Below, one piece after another: positions 6,026 to 13,152 of a stretch of 14,335 nt of DNA (position 1 is the stretch's first letter; each line of letters begins with the position of its first letter). The position numbers and the translations under genes are program-made. Under the pieces are notes generated by a model, which did not search any database, had not been told where the DNA came from, and saw only the letters and a list, made by a program, of their open reading frames with translations. The DNA comes from DASQFQ01 sp038327685 (lineage in GTDB: Bacteria; Actinomycetota; Thermoleophilia; Solirubrobacterales; Solirubrobacteraceae), in NCBI GenBank assembly GCA_038327685.1, contig JBBQLH010000102.1:1-14335 (forward strand). The letters are read 5' to 3'.

Positions 6026-6261
6026 ATGCCGAGTTGGAAGCGAATCACCGTCCCCGACCTGCCGGAGTTCCCCGCCTTCGCGCATGCCGCCGTCGCGGGC
6101 GATCACATCTACATCGCCGGCATGCTGGGCCTGACGGACGACTTCTCCGGCGTCGTCGAGGGGGCGCCGGGGCGGAGACCACCCAGGCCCTGCGCCATGT
6201 CGAACGCATCCTCCAGGCCTGCGGCGGCTCGCTCGCCGACGTCGTGAAGGTCAGCGTCTAG
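6026..6261 (+). pseudogene. RidA (YjgF/UK114) family gene, frameshifted and C-terminally truncated
   Basis: The first frame reads MPSWKRITVPDLPEF...GDHIYIAGMLG, then FSGVVEG up to about 6162, a normal RidA N-terminus. RidA-like sequence then continues in the neighbouring frame as AETTQALRHVERILQACGG followed by SLADVVKVSV, ending at TAG 6259-6261. Restoring one G in the run at 6160-6164 would join the two parts. Even joined, the protein would be ~78 residues against the usual ~120-130 and would lack the C-terminal half containing the conserved substrate-binding Arg (the 'PxR' region). RidA enzymes deaminate reactive enamine/imine intermediates; this copy cannot do so as it stands. It starts one base after the NlpC/P60 stop. 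A single lesion could be a sequencing error; the missing half argues for a real remnant. Confidence 0.75.
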
Positions 6262-6272
6262 CGCGGCTGACC

Positions 6273-6776
6273 TCAGTCGCTCGCCCGCCTCAGCTCGCCG
6301 GGCTTGGCGAGCCGGACCTCGCGGCGCAGGCACGCCTCGCGGTGGCGGCGCTCGTCCGCGGGGCTGTCCGGGGTGATGGGCGGCAACGGCAGCGCGTTCT
6401 CGTCGCCGTCGAGCGCCACCATCGTGAAGTAGGCGGTGAGGGTGTGCGAGAGCGTGCCGCTGCCCAGGTCTTCCGAGTCAACCCGGACGCCGACCTCCAT
6501 CGAGGTCCGCCACACGGCGTTGACGGTCGACCGCAGCGTGATGACGTCGCCGACGTGGACGGGGGAGCGGAACATCATCCCGTCGACCGCGGCCGTGACC
6601 ACGCGCCCGCCCGCGAGCCGGGTCGCGGCGATCGCCGCCACGTCGTCGCAGAGCTTCATGATCTGGCCGCCGTGGACGTTGCCGGCGATGTTGGCGTCCT
6701 GCACCCCGGTGCGGTACGTCAGCACCGACACCGTCTCCGCGGGTCGCCGCGCGGGGCGTGGCTCGTCGTCCGCCAT
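6273..6776 (-). CDS. Hotdog-fold acyl-CoA thioesterase (YciA/BACH-like)
   Basis: A 167-residue protein with one hotdog domain. The key signature is DANIAGNVHGGQIMKLCDDVAA (res ~27-48, where the family has 'N-x-x-G-x-V-x-GG-x-I-M-x-x-x-D'), with the conserved acidic residue at ~44-45. VDGMMFRSPVHVGDVITL (~64-81) follows, then a strand TLSHTLTAYFTMVAL (~108-122). Such enzymes hydrolyse acyl-CoA to free acid and CoA in the cytoplasm, usually as hexamers. The C-terminal ~40 residues are charged (DERRHREACLRREVRLAKPG), common in this group. The start at 6776 (MADDEPRP) places the domain properly; the frame continues upstream but encodes only basic, unconserved-looking residues. It lies opposite the two damaged genes and looks intact, with no frame changes. 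Confidence 0.88.
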   Translation of the reverse strand: MADDEPRPARRPAETVSVLTYRTGVQDANIAGNVHGGQIMKLCDDVAAIAATRLAGGRVVTAAVDGMMFRSPVHVGDVITLRSTVNAVWRTSMEVGVRVDSEDLGSGTLSHTLTAYFTMVALDGDENALPLPPITPDSPADERRHREACLRREVRLAKPGELRRASD

Positions 6777-6805
6777 CCGAGCCGCCAACCTACCGCTGCG
6801 CGAGA

Positions 6806-6931
6806 CTGCCGGGTGGGCGCCCCCGCTCGCGCAGCACGCCGCGCAAGATCGCTGACATCGCGATCCCACTGGTCGTCGGCCTGTTCCTGGTGCTCGTCGT
6901 CCTCGGCCCATTCGAACGGCGCGACGCGTGA
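6806..6931 (+). other. Short open frame with one hydrophobic helix, no standard start codon
   Basis: From 6845 the frame reads KIADIAIPLVVGLFLVLVVL, then GPFERRDA and TGA at 6929-6931: a single strong membrane helix with a charged tail. Codon use (G/C in nearly every third position) looks coding. No ATG, GTG or TTG is in frame upstream; the first possible start is CTG at 6806. It may be a small membrane protein with a rare start, or the end of a gene whose front was lost. It lies 48 bases before the M14 remnant. Confidence 0.3.
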
Positions 6932-6966
6932 ACCCGATCCGCGCTTGCATTCCGGTCTCCGGCGGA

Positions 6967-6977
6967 GAGAGGGGGAG
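6967..6977 (+). promoter_or_regulatory. Purine-rich ribosome-binding site before the M14 remnant
   Basis: GAGAGGGGGAG lies just ahead of ATG 6980. It shows that the translation start of the carboxypeptidase gene still exists although most of its N-terminal coding part is gone, which points to an internal deletion rather than loss of the 5' end. Confidence 0.5.
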
Positions 6978-6979
6978 AC

Positions 6980-8892
6980 ATGCGGGTGATCTTGCGGGGG
7001 CTGAAGGTCCTCTACGAGCTCGCCGCGCGCACGGACTGCGACGTCCGCAAGCTCAATGACGACCTCGTCACGGTGATCATGCCGTCGCAAGAACCCCGAC
7101 GGGCGCGAGGCCTCGCGGCGTCAGAACGACTATGGCTTCGACCTCAACCGCGATTGGTTCGCGCGCACGCAGCCGGAGACGGACGCGAAGGTCGAGCTGC
7201 TGCGCCGCTGGCCGGGACAGGTGTTCGTCGACTCGCACGAGATGGGCGGTCGCCGGTACTTCTTCCCGCCCAACGCGAACCCGATCCACCACGAGATCGC
7301 CGACGAGCCGGTCTCCTGGATCAACGGCATCGGCGAGGCCAACAAGGCGGCGTTCGGCTACAACGGCGCCTGCTCCGACACGGTCACCGCGGAGTGCTGC
7401 TTCAACTACGACGTCTACGACCTGTTCTTCATGGGCTACGGCGACACCGTGCCCACGACCGGGTTCGGTGCGGCGGGGATGACCTACGAGAAGGGCAGCG
7501 ACTCGCCGACCGAGCTCCGCGTCGACCAGCAGTTCCGCACCCACTGGCGACCGTGCATTGGGCCTCGCAGAACCGCAGTGGAGTCCTCGACGGCTGGGCG
7601 AACATCTGGCGCCAGGCGAAGGCCGAGGGCGAGCGGGTCCGCGGGCTCGACGGCGGCGTGCGGCGCGTCCGTGCGCACGCGCGCTCGTACGAGTACACGC
7701 TCGACTCCTCGCAGGCGGCGGCGCTGACGTTCCGCCTGCTCGACCGCGGCGCCTCGCTGCGGCGCGATACGGCGCGCAACGTCGTGTCGCTCGCGGCGCG
7801 CAGGGCGCCGGCCGGGCTCGACCTGCTCGCCCGCGGGCTGGGCGTCGACGTGACGCCGTCGCGACGCGCGCCCGAGGGTGATCCCGTGCCGCTGCGCTCG
7901 CTCGGCCTGCTCGCGGGGGCGGGCATCTCGACGACGTCCGGGTCCTACGGTGAGGCCCGGTACGTGATCGAGCAACGCTGGGGGCGCACGGTGGCCTCCG
8001 TCGCGGCCGCGACGTCAACGCCGGGGCCCAGGCGTTCCGAAGCCTCGGCGCCCTGATCGTCCCGGACGGCGGGAACCCGACCGGCGGCCTCGACGCCCAG
8101 GGACAGCAGAACCTGCGCGACTGGGTCGCGGCCGGCGGCGTGCTCGTCGGCCTCCGCCGCGGGCACAACGTCACCCGCCCGGCCGGCCTGACCTCGACGA
8201 CCGTGCAGGCGCCGCCGGACGGCTATCAGGTCCTCGGCTCGCACTTCCGGGTCGATGTCGATCACGCCAGCCCCGTCGGGCTGGGCCGGCCCGGCGAGGA
8301 CTTCGAGTTCAACAACGACGACCCGTTGCTCACTCCGTCGGCCACCGGCGTCAACGTCCTCACCTACCCGAGCGACGACCGCTTCTGGTTCAACGGCTAC
8401 ACCCAGGGGGCGGACGCGCTGAAGGGGACGGCGGCGCTGACCGACGAGCCGTTCGGCCGGGGCCATGTGGTCCTGTTCGCCAACGACCCGCTGTTCCGCG
8501 CCTATGAGGAGAGCGGCGAGCATCTGTTCGCCAACGCGATCCTCTACCCGACCCGCGGGCCGGGCCTGACGACGCTGCGCGCGAAGACCGTCGACGGCGC
8601 ATCGCCCGCGGCACGGCCCGAGATCCGGCGCGCCGAGGCGCAGGTGCCGCCGCGCGATCTCGGCGGCTCATGGCGCCCGATCCGGCTGACCGTGCCCGAG
8701 GCGCAGGCCGGCGCGGCGCTCGCGATCGTCCGCCGCTACGCCGAGCCGGCGCGGGTCGAGCACGCGAACGGCGCGGCCGTGATCGTGCTGGCCAACCCGG
8801 AGGGGCTACACGCCGACGAGCACCCGTTCGCCCGCGAGCTGGTGCAGGCCGTGCGAGCGGAGGGGGTGCGGCTGCTGTCGGCGGCGCTGTAA
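6980..8892 (+). pseudogene. M14 zinc carboxypeptidase family gene, N-terminally deleted with three frame changes
   Basis: Clear M14 sequence spread over three frames. Piece 1 (6980-~7090) reads ALRGLKVLYELAA-like sequence and DDLVTVIMPSQ. After one extra base near 7089-7091, piece 2 (~7092-7547) gives NPDGREASRRQN, GFDLNRDW, the zinc-ligand motif FVDSHEMGGRRYFFPP and the probable catalytic Glu in GMTYEKG. A base appears missing at ~7547; piece 3 (to ~8000) starts ATVHWASQNRSGVLDGWANI. Another missing base near 7990-8015 leads to piece 4 (DVNAGAQAFRSLGALIVPDG to the stop at 8892), a C-terminal class-I-amidotransferase-like domain. The N-terminal part with a signal peptide and the H-x-x-E zinc site, normally just before piece 1, is absent. 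The ancestor would be a secreted peptidase of perhaps 800-900 residues. As written it cannot give an active enzyme. Confidence 0.82.
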
Positions 8893-8897
8893 AGCGG

Positions 8898-10226
8898 TCA
8901 GCGCGACGCCACGCTGAAGACGTCATCCGGGTCGTAGCGGCGCTTCACGTCGAGCAGTCGCTCGCGGTTGCCCAGGTGGTACTCGCTGCCCCACTCGTCG
9001 AGCCCGGGCTCGAGGAAGTTGGGGTAGACGCCGCCGGTCCCGAAGGGGTGCGCGAGCTGCCACGAGCGTCCGAGCCAGTCCTGGGCCGCGGCGCGTTCCG
9101 AGGCCGGCGCGCCGGGATCGACGACGACGGCGTGCTTGAGCAGGAAGCGCGCGTCGCGGTGGGCGAACGCGGTCGCGGCCGCCGGGACGCGGGCGTACGC
9201 GCCGGCCCAGGGCGAGAAGTCGAGCTCGCGCGTGTGGCCCGCGGCGTGCGCGGCGAGCAGGTGGCGGACGAGCGCCTCGACGATGGCCGGAGGGAGCCGC
9301 GATGCGAAGAACTCCGACCGGCTGAAGGGATGCCCCGCCTCGTCCTCGCCCGCCTGTCCGAGCCCGGCGAGGAACCGCTTCGCCTCCCGGAAGGAGCCGG
9401 GCTGCACGGAAACGGACGCCGGGGACGTCCCGGTCGCCGCCGCCAGCTCGTCGAGCCGGCGTGTCGTCTCGGCCTCGCCGTCGGCCATCGCCCCGAAGAC
9501 CCGGACCCGGAGCCCCTCGGGGTCGGCGTTGAGGAGCAGGCTGGCGGCCATCGCGCCGGGCGTCGCCGGGGACCAATCCTGCCAGGCGCCGATCAGCCTG
9601 GCCGCGTCGCTGGGGGTCCAGACCGTCTCGAAGGCCGTCGCCGGCGGCGCCGGGACGGTCTCGAACTCCAGCGAGCAGACGACGCCGAAGCGCGCGCCTC
9701 CGGCGCCGCGCAGCGCCCAGAACAGATCCGGGTCGCGGTCTTCGTCGCACGTGACGACGCGCCCGTCGGCGAGCACGATCTGCGCGGCGCGCAGCCGGTC
9801 CGACAGCAGCCCGTACATGCGGCCGAGGATCCCCAGCCCGCCGCCGAGCGTGAGCCCGGCGATGCCGACGGTCGTGCCGCAGCCCGCGGGGACGGTGACG
9901 CCGTGCGCGTCGAGCGCGTCGTAGACGTTCCCCAACCGCGCACCGGCCCCGATCGTCGCCCGGCCGCCCGCGACCAACACCGTGTCCATCGGCGAGACGT
10001 CGATGACGATGCCCTCCGAGGACGATCGGCCCGCGAAGCAGTGCCCACCGCTGCGTACCGCCGCCGGGAGCCGCGCGCGGCGGGCGAACGCGATCGCCTC
10101 GGCGACGTCCTCCGGGCTCGCACACAACACGACGGCCTGCGGGCGGATCGCCTCGAACTGGCCGATCGCCGGCCTGCGCAGCCGCTCGTAGTCCGGCGAC
10201 TCCGGCCGCACGACGCGGGCACTCAT
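8898..10226 (-). CDS. FAD-linked oxidase of the berberine-bridge-enzyme (VAO/AA7-like) family
   Basis: A 442-residue flavoprotein with the PCMH-type FAD-binding fold. It shows PEDVAEAIAFAR (res ~38-49), RSGGHCFAG (~58-66) with the His expected to bind FAD at the 8-alpha position (~62), GAGARLGNVYDAL (~93-105), TTVGIAGLTLGGGLGILGR (~118-136) and DLFWALRGAGGARFGVV. The BBE ending is NRERLLDVKRRYDPDDVF. The family oxidises alcohols, sugars or oligosaccharides, or alkaloids with O2. The cysteine that forms the second FAD bond in bicovalent members would normally sit in 'GxCPTVG'; here the order is AGCGTTVG, one position off, so attachment is probably single. There is no signal peptide. Its ATG overlaps the stop of the BNR_4 gene by four bases, implying translational coupling. 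Its stop is 5 bases from the convergent M14 remnant. Substrate unknown. Confidence 0.9.
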   Translation of the reverse strand: MSARVVRPESPDYERLRRPAIGQFEAIRPQAVVLCASPEDVAEAIAFARRARLPAAVRSGGHCFAGRSSSEGIVIDVSPMDTVLVAGGRATIGAGARLGNVYDALDAHGVTVPAGCGTTVGIAGLTLGGGLGILGRMYGLLSDRLRAAQIVLADGRVVTCDEDRDPDLFWALRGAGGARFGVVCSLEFETVPAPPATAFETVWTPSDAARLIGAWQDWSPATPGAMAASLLLNADPEGLRVRVFGAMADGEAETTRRLDELAAATGTSPASVSVQPGSFREAKRFLAGLGQAGEDEAGHPFSRSEFFASRLPPAIVEALVRHLLAAHAAGHTRELDFSPWAGAYARVPAAATAFAHRDARFLLKHAVVVDPGAPASERAAAQDWLGRSWQLAHPFGTGGVYPNFLEPGLDEWGSEYHLGNRERLLDVKRRYDPDDVFSVASR

Positions 10227-11464
10227 ACGGGCGGTGTCGCCCCGGCGAGGAAGTGGATGCGGGTGCGGAAGTCCGTGAACCCGTGGGTGGTCCGGTCGCC
10301 GACGGAGAAGAGGACGAGGTTGGAGCCCGTGAGCCCGCGCGGCGTGACCGGGCGGATGCAGTAGTGCGACGGCTCGTCGGTGAGCTGGCGATGTCGCCAG
10401 GTCCGGCCCTCGTCGGGGGTGAACCAGACCTCCACCTGGTGGAAGGCGCCCGTGTGGCGCGACAGATAGACGATCCGGGGGTCCTCGTGATCCAGCGTCG
10501 CGCCGCCGGAGGTGAAGGAGGGCAGGCCCGGGCCGGCGTCCACGATCTTACGGCTGACCCAGCGACTGCCGTTGTGGTAGCCGTAGAAGAACACGTCGTG
10601 GTGCCCGACGCGGCGCGTGTAGACGATGCGCGGCCGGCCCTGCGCGGTCAGCGCGATGTCGTGCGGCCAGGCGCTGCCCGTCGCCTTGGTGAAGCGGTAG
10701 ACCCGCTCGAGCTTGTGGATCGGCAGCGGCACCGAGCGCAGGCTCCCGAGCCGCCGCCCGCCGGCCCCGAAGAAGTTCGAGTTCTCGTAGCGCAGGTAGT
10801 AGAGGCTGTTGTGGAAGTGGTTGGCGTGGCCCTCGGTGAAGATGCCGTGGATGCGCCGGTTCCCGTCGCCGACGTACTTGGAATACGGTCGTTGCGGGTC
10901 GACGGAGCGCAGGAGCTCGCGCGCGTGCACCCAATTGCGGCCGTTGCGGGTGTAGGAGAAGGTCGGATTCCAGCCGCCGCCGCGCCAGAACAGCCACAGC
11001 TTGCCCTTCAGCTGCATCGGGTTGGGATAGGTGAACCCGAGGCCGCCGGGCACGTTGGTGTTGACGAGCCTGACCGGCTCGAACCCGCTGATCGAGAACG
11101 GCGCCTTCGAGAGCCGGTAGCGCATCCGGCTCGGGCGGAGGCTCGGCGGGGGCAGGAAGTGCCCCGAATGCGGGGAGAAGAAGACCATGATGCGGCCGTC
11201 GGGACGGAACACGAGCGACGGGTTGTTGTGATCGTCGACTCCGAGGTTGCGGTAGATCAGGCGCTTGGTGAACGATCCGTCCGGCCGGACGTGGGCCACC
11301 CACACGTTGCCGGTCGTCGAGATCCAGCCGGTGAACGTGTGTCCGTTGTGGGCGATCGCGCGCGGATCGCCGAAGTACGACCACGCCCCCGCCCCGAGCT
11401 CGGGGCCGCGCAGGCGAGCGCTCTCCTCGGCGAGCGCCGGCGCACTCTCTTCGAGCTCTTCCAT
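10223..11464 (-). CDS. BNR_4-type beta-propeller protein (possible polysaccharide lyase relative)
   Basis: A 413-residue protein matching the BNR repeat-containing family (BNR_4). Hallmarks are LGAGAWSYFGDPRAI (res ~23-37), GVDDHNNPSLVFRPDGRIMV (~75-94), FFSPHSGH (~95-102), NVPGGLGFTYPNPMQL (~137-152), LWLFWRGGGWNPTFSYT (~156-172), RPYSKYVGDG (~192-201), FTEGHANHFHNSLYYLRY (~209-226) and a late GGATLDHEDPRIVYLS (~320-335). These repeats build a seven-bladed propeller. Some relatives, such as the ulvan lyases of PL24/PL25, cut uronate polysaccharides; this specificity cannot be read here. Most relatives are secreted, but no signal peptide is seen. MEELEESAPALAEESARLRG precedes the fold, so a cytoplasmic location or a lost leader is possible. 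The start at 11464 is 11 bases after the GNAT stop, without a good Shine-Dalgarno; the open frame continues upstream into the GNAT gene. Confidence 0.82.
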   Translation of the reverse strand: MEELEESAPALAEESARLRGPELGAGAWSYFGDPRAIAHNGHTFTGWISTTGNVWVAHVRPDGSFTKRLIYRNLGVDDHNNPSLVFRPDGRIMVFFSPHSGHFLPPPSLRPSRMRYRLSKAPFSISGFEPVRLVNTNVPGGLGFTYPNPMQLKGKLWLFWRGGGWNPTFSYTRNGRNWVHARELLRSVDPQRPYSKYVGDGNRRIHGIFTEGHANHFHNSLYYLRYENSNFFGAGGRRLGSLRSVPLPIHKLERVYRFTKATGSAWPHDIALTAQGRPRIVYTRRVGHHDVFFYGYHNGSRWVSRKIVDAGPGLPSFTSGGATLDHEDPRIVYLSRHTGAFHQVEVWFTPDEGRTWRHRQLTDEPSHYCIRPVTPRGLTGSNLVLFSVGDRTTHGFTDFRTRIHFLAGATPPV

Positions 11465-11475
11465 GTCAGGAAGTA

Positions 11476-11808
11476 TCAGCGAAGCGGCTCGCGCGCGTAC
11501 TCCACGAGCACGAGCCCGAGCGGCTCCTCGAGACCCTCCCAGCCGGTGTGGCTGAACCCCTCGCGCTCGTAGAACGCCCGCGCCCGGGCCTGGCCGCGCG
11601 GGGTGTAGAAGCGCATGCGGCCGTAGCCCTCGGCGATCGTGGCCCAGGTGGAGGGCACTTCGAGTCCCGCGCGCAGGCGCGCGAGCTCCGGCACGGTGCG
11701 GACGTCGGGCGGCTGCCACCCGTGCCCGGCGAACGCGCGGTAGCCGTCGAAGCCGAGCGCGAGCGTCTCCGCCATCGCGTCGGTGGCGCGACGCAGCGTC
11801 CAGCTCAC
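11476..11808 (-). CDS. GNAT acetyltransferase with an apparent internal deletion
   Basis: A 110-residue product, against ~160-180 for the family. The N-terminal part (LRRATDAMAETLALGFDGYR, res ~5-24, then AFAGHGWQPPD) and the C-terminal part (GRMRFYTPRGQARARAFYER, then EGFSHTGWEG and LVLVEYARE) are normal GNAT sequence. They meet directly at STWATIAE|GYGRMRF. The central segment with strand 4 and the acetyl-CoA pyrophosphate loop (Q/R-x-x-G-x-G/A) is missing, roughly 50-60 residues. The frame is kept, so a protein can be made, but it should not bind acetyl-CoA. The GTG start at 11808 overlaps the stop of the FUSC gene by four bases (GTGA), so it is translationally coupled. The original substrate is unknown. 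Alternatives are a local assembly deletion or a repurposed small protein. Confidence 0.72.
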   Translation of the reverse strand: MSWTLRRATDAMAETLALGFDGYRAFAGHGWQPPDVRTVPELARLRAGLEVPSTWATIAEGYGRMRFYTPRGQARARAFYEREGFSHTGWEGLEEPLGLVLVEYAREPLR

Positions 11809-12974
11809 GGCAGCCCGCTGTCGGCGACCTGAGCGGCCGCCTCGCGCACCATCCCGGCCGCCTCCTCGTAGGTCAGCCCGGAGCCGCGCAGCAGATCGAC
11901 CGCCGTCGAGCGGACCTGGCCGACGACGACGGTCACGGACAGGTTGCCGGTCTCCTCGAGCACGAGCGTCGCCCGCGCCGCCGCGCGCAGCGCCGGCACG
12001 CGCACCGCTTCGGCCCGATCGGGGTCGGCGAGCGCCTCGCGCAGCTTGGAGACCGCCTCGGCGAGATCGCGAATCGCCGCGGCGACCGCGGGCGGCAGGT
12101 TCTCCTCCAGCCGCGCCCCGCGGACCACGCCCCGAGCCAGCACCCGGACGTTGCGGATCGCGAGGTCGATCTGCGCGGCCGCGTCGGCGTAGAGGTCGAC
12201 ATGACCGCGGTCGCGCCGGCGCACGGGCGCGAGGCGGGCGGTCTCGCGGCTCACGGACACCGCCTCCTGGAGATGGGACTCGAGCCCGTCGAGGTCGCGG
12301 GCCTGCAGCAGGGCGCGTTCGGCCGCCTCCTGGTCGCCCGAATCGACCGCCTGGGCGATGCGCTCGAGCGTCATCGCGAGCTCGTCGAGCAGCGGCTCCG
12401 CCGCCCGCCGCATCAGCTGCAGCGGATCGGCGGGCAGCAGCAGCGAGTTGACGATCAGCGCCACTCCCCCGCCCACCAGGGCGTCGACGAAGCGCGCGCC
12501 CGAGAATCCGCCCCCCGCGGGCTGCAGCACCGCGATCAGGACGCCGGAGACCGCGGCCTGGGTGGCGAAGATCTGACCGCTGCCCAGAAACACGGCGGTC
12601 GACATCGCGAGCAGCACCACGACCGCCAGCGCCGCGGGCCCTGTGCCGGTCAGGAGGACAAGCGCGTCGGCGACCGCGATCCCGACCGCGACGCCGAGGG
12701 CCAGCTCCACCGCCCGCCGCCTCCGCTGGCCGACGGTGATCCCGAGTGTGACGATCGCGGCCACCGGGGCGAAGAAGGGACGCTGGTGGCCGATGACCTC
12801 GGTGGCGACGAGGTAGGCGACGGTGGCGGCGGCCGCGGTCTGGAGCAGCGAGCGCCAGGCGACCACCAGGCGCTCGAAGCGCGTGCGCATCGAAGTGCGC
12901 GAGCGCTCAGCGGCTTCCTCGAGCAGCGCGCCGCCGCGCTCGGAGAGTCGGAGAGGTTCGTCCGGCACGTGCAC
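11805..12974 (-). CDS. FUSC / aromatic acid exporter-like membrane protein
   Basis: A 389-residue protein. The N-terminal half has about six membrane helices (res ~43-62, 67-82, 88-109, 113-131, 135-151 and 163-180). A basic loop GQRRRRAVELALG lies between helices 2 and 3, as in the fusaric-acid-resistance/aromatic-acid-exporter (FUSC/ArAE) superfamily. After LLLPADPLQLMRRAAEPLLDEL (about 178-199) the C-terminal half is soluble and helical (Ala/Glu/Arg-rich), also typical. Relatives export aromatic acids or similar organic anions, but substrates are rarely known. The GTG at 12974 is one of two adjacent in-frame GTGs (the other at 12968); ATG 12890 would still keep all helices, so the exact start is uncertain. 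It is the first gene of the minus-strand operon, facing the transglycosylase gene across a short control region. Confidence 0.85.
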   Translation of the reverse strand: MHVPDEPLRLSERGGALLEEAAERSRTSMRTRFERLVVAWRSLLQTAAAATVAYLVATEVIGHQRPFFAPVAAIVTLGITVGQRRRRAVELALGVAVGIAVADALVLLTGTGPAALAVVVLLAMSTAVFLGSGQIFATQAAVSGVLIAVLQPAGGGFSGARFVDALVGGGVALIVNSLLLPADPLQLMRRAAEPLLDELAMTLERIAQAVDSGDQEAAERALLQARDLDGLESHLQEAVSVSRETARLAPVRRRDRGHVDLYADAAAQIDLAIRNVRVLARGVVRGARLEENLPPAVAAAIRDLAEAVSKLREALADPDRAEAVRVPALRAAARATLVLEETGNLSVTVVVGQVRSTAVDLLRGSGLTYEEAAGMVREAAAQVADSGLP

Positions 12975-13004
12975 GATGGTGGCAAAGTCCGTCGTCAGAC
13001 CTTG

Positions 13005-13025
13005 ATCTCACGTTCAACCTGAGAT
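13005..13025. promoter_or_regulatory. Inverted repeat ATCTCA-N9-TGAGAT, candidate operator
   Basis: A perfect 6-bp inverted repeat spans 21 bases, centred 41 bases from the FUSC start and ~138 from the transglycosylase start. It lies in the most AT-rich stretch of the gap between these divergent genes (12975-13152). Spacing of about 15 bp between half-site centres fits a dimeric regulator, but no regulator gene is adjacent. The rest of the gap shows no riboswitch or terminator I can support. Confidence 0.4.
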
Positions 13026-13152
13026 TTAGAGAAGGCCAGAATCGCGCACAGAACCCGGTCGTTGCTCAAGCGTGGAGCGCCCGATGCCGAAGTTGAGCGG
13101 AGTCGTGCCCTCTCCGCACGGCGCTCGCGCGTGAAGAACAAGCAGCTCGTCC

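Noticed and set aside
8670..10364. Long plus-strand open frame opposite the FAD oxidase
   Set aside because: Composition is Arg/Ala/Gly/Pro-rich without motifs; the opposite strand encodes an unmistakable berberine-bridge-type oxidase.
10253..11572. Long plus-strand open frame opposite the BNR_4 gene
   Set aside because: It is a shadow of high-GC coding DNA; the minus strand carries the conserved propeller motifs.
13131..13133. Alternative GTG start (GTGAAGAACAAG) for the transglycosylase
   Set aside because: It is in a different frame from the signal peptide and catalytic domain; 13153 is in frame and gives a proper leader.
12975..13152. Riboswitch (for example c-di-AMP type) upstream of the transglycosylase
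   Set aside because: Wall-hydrolase genes often have one and a GAACCCGGTC stretch caught the eye, but the other conserved blocks of the c-di-AMP aptamer are not recognisable.
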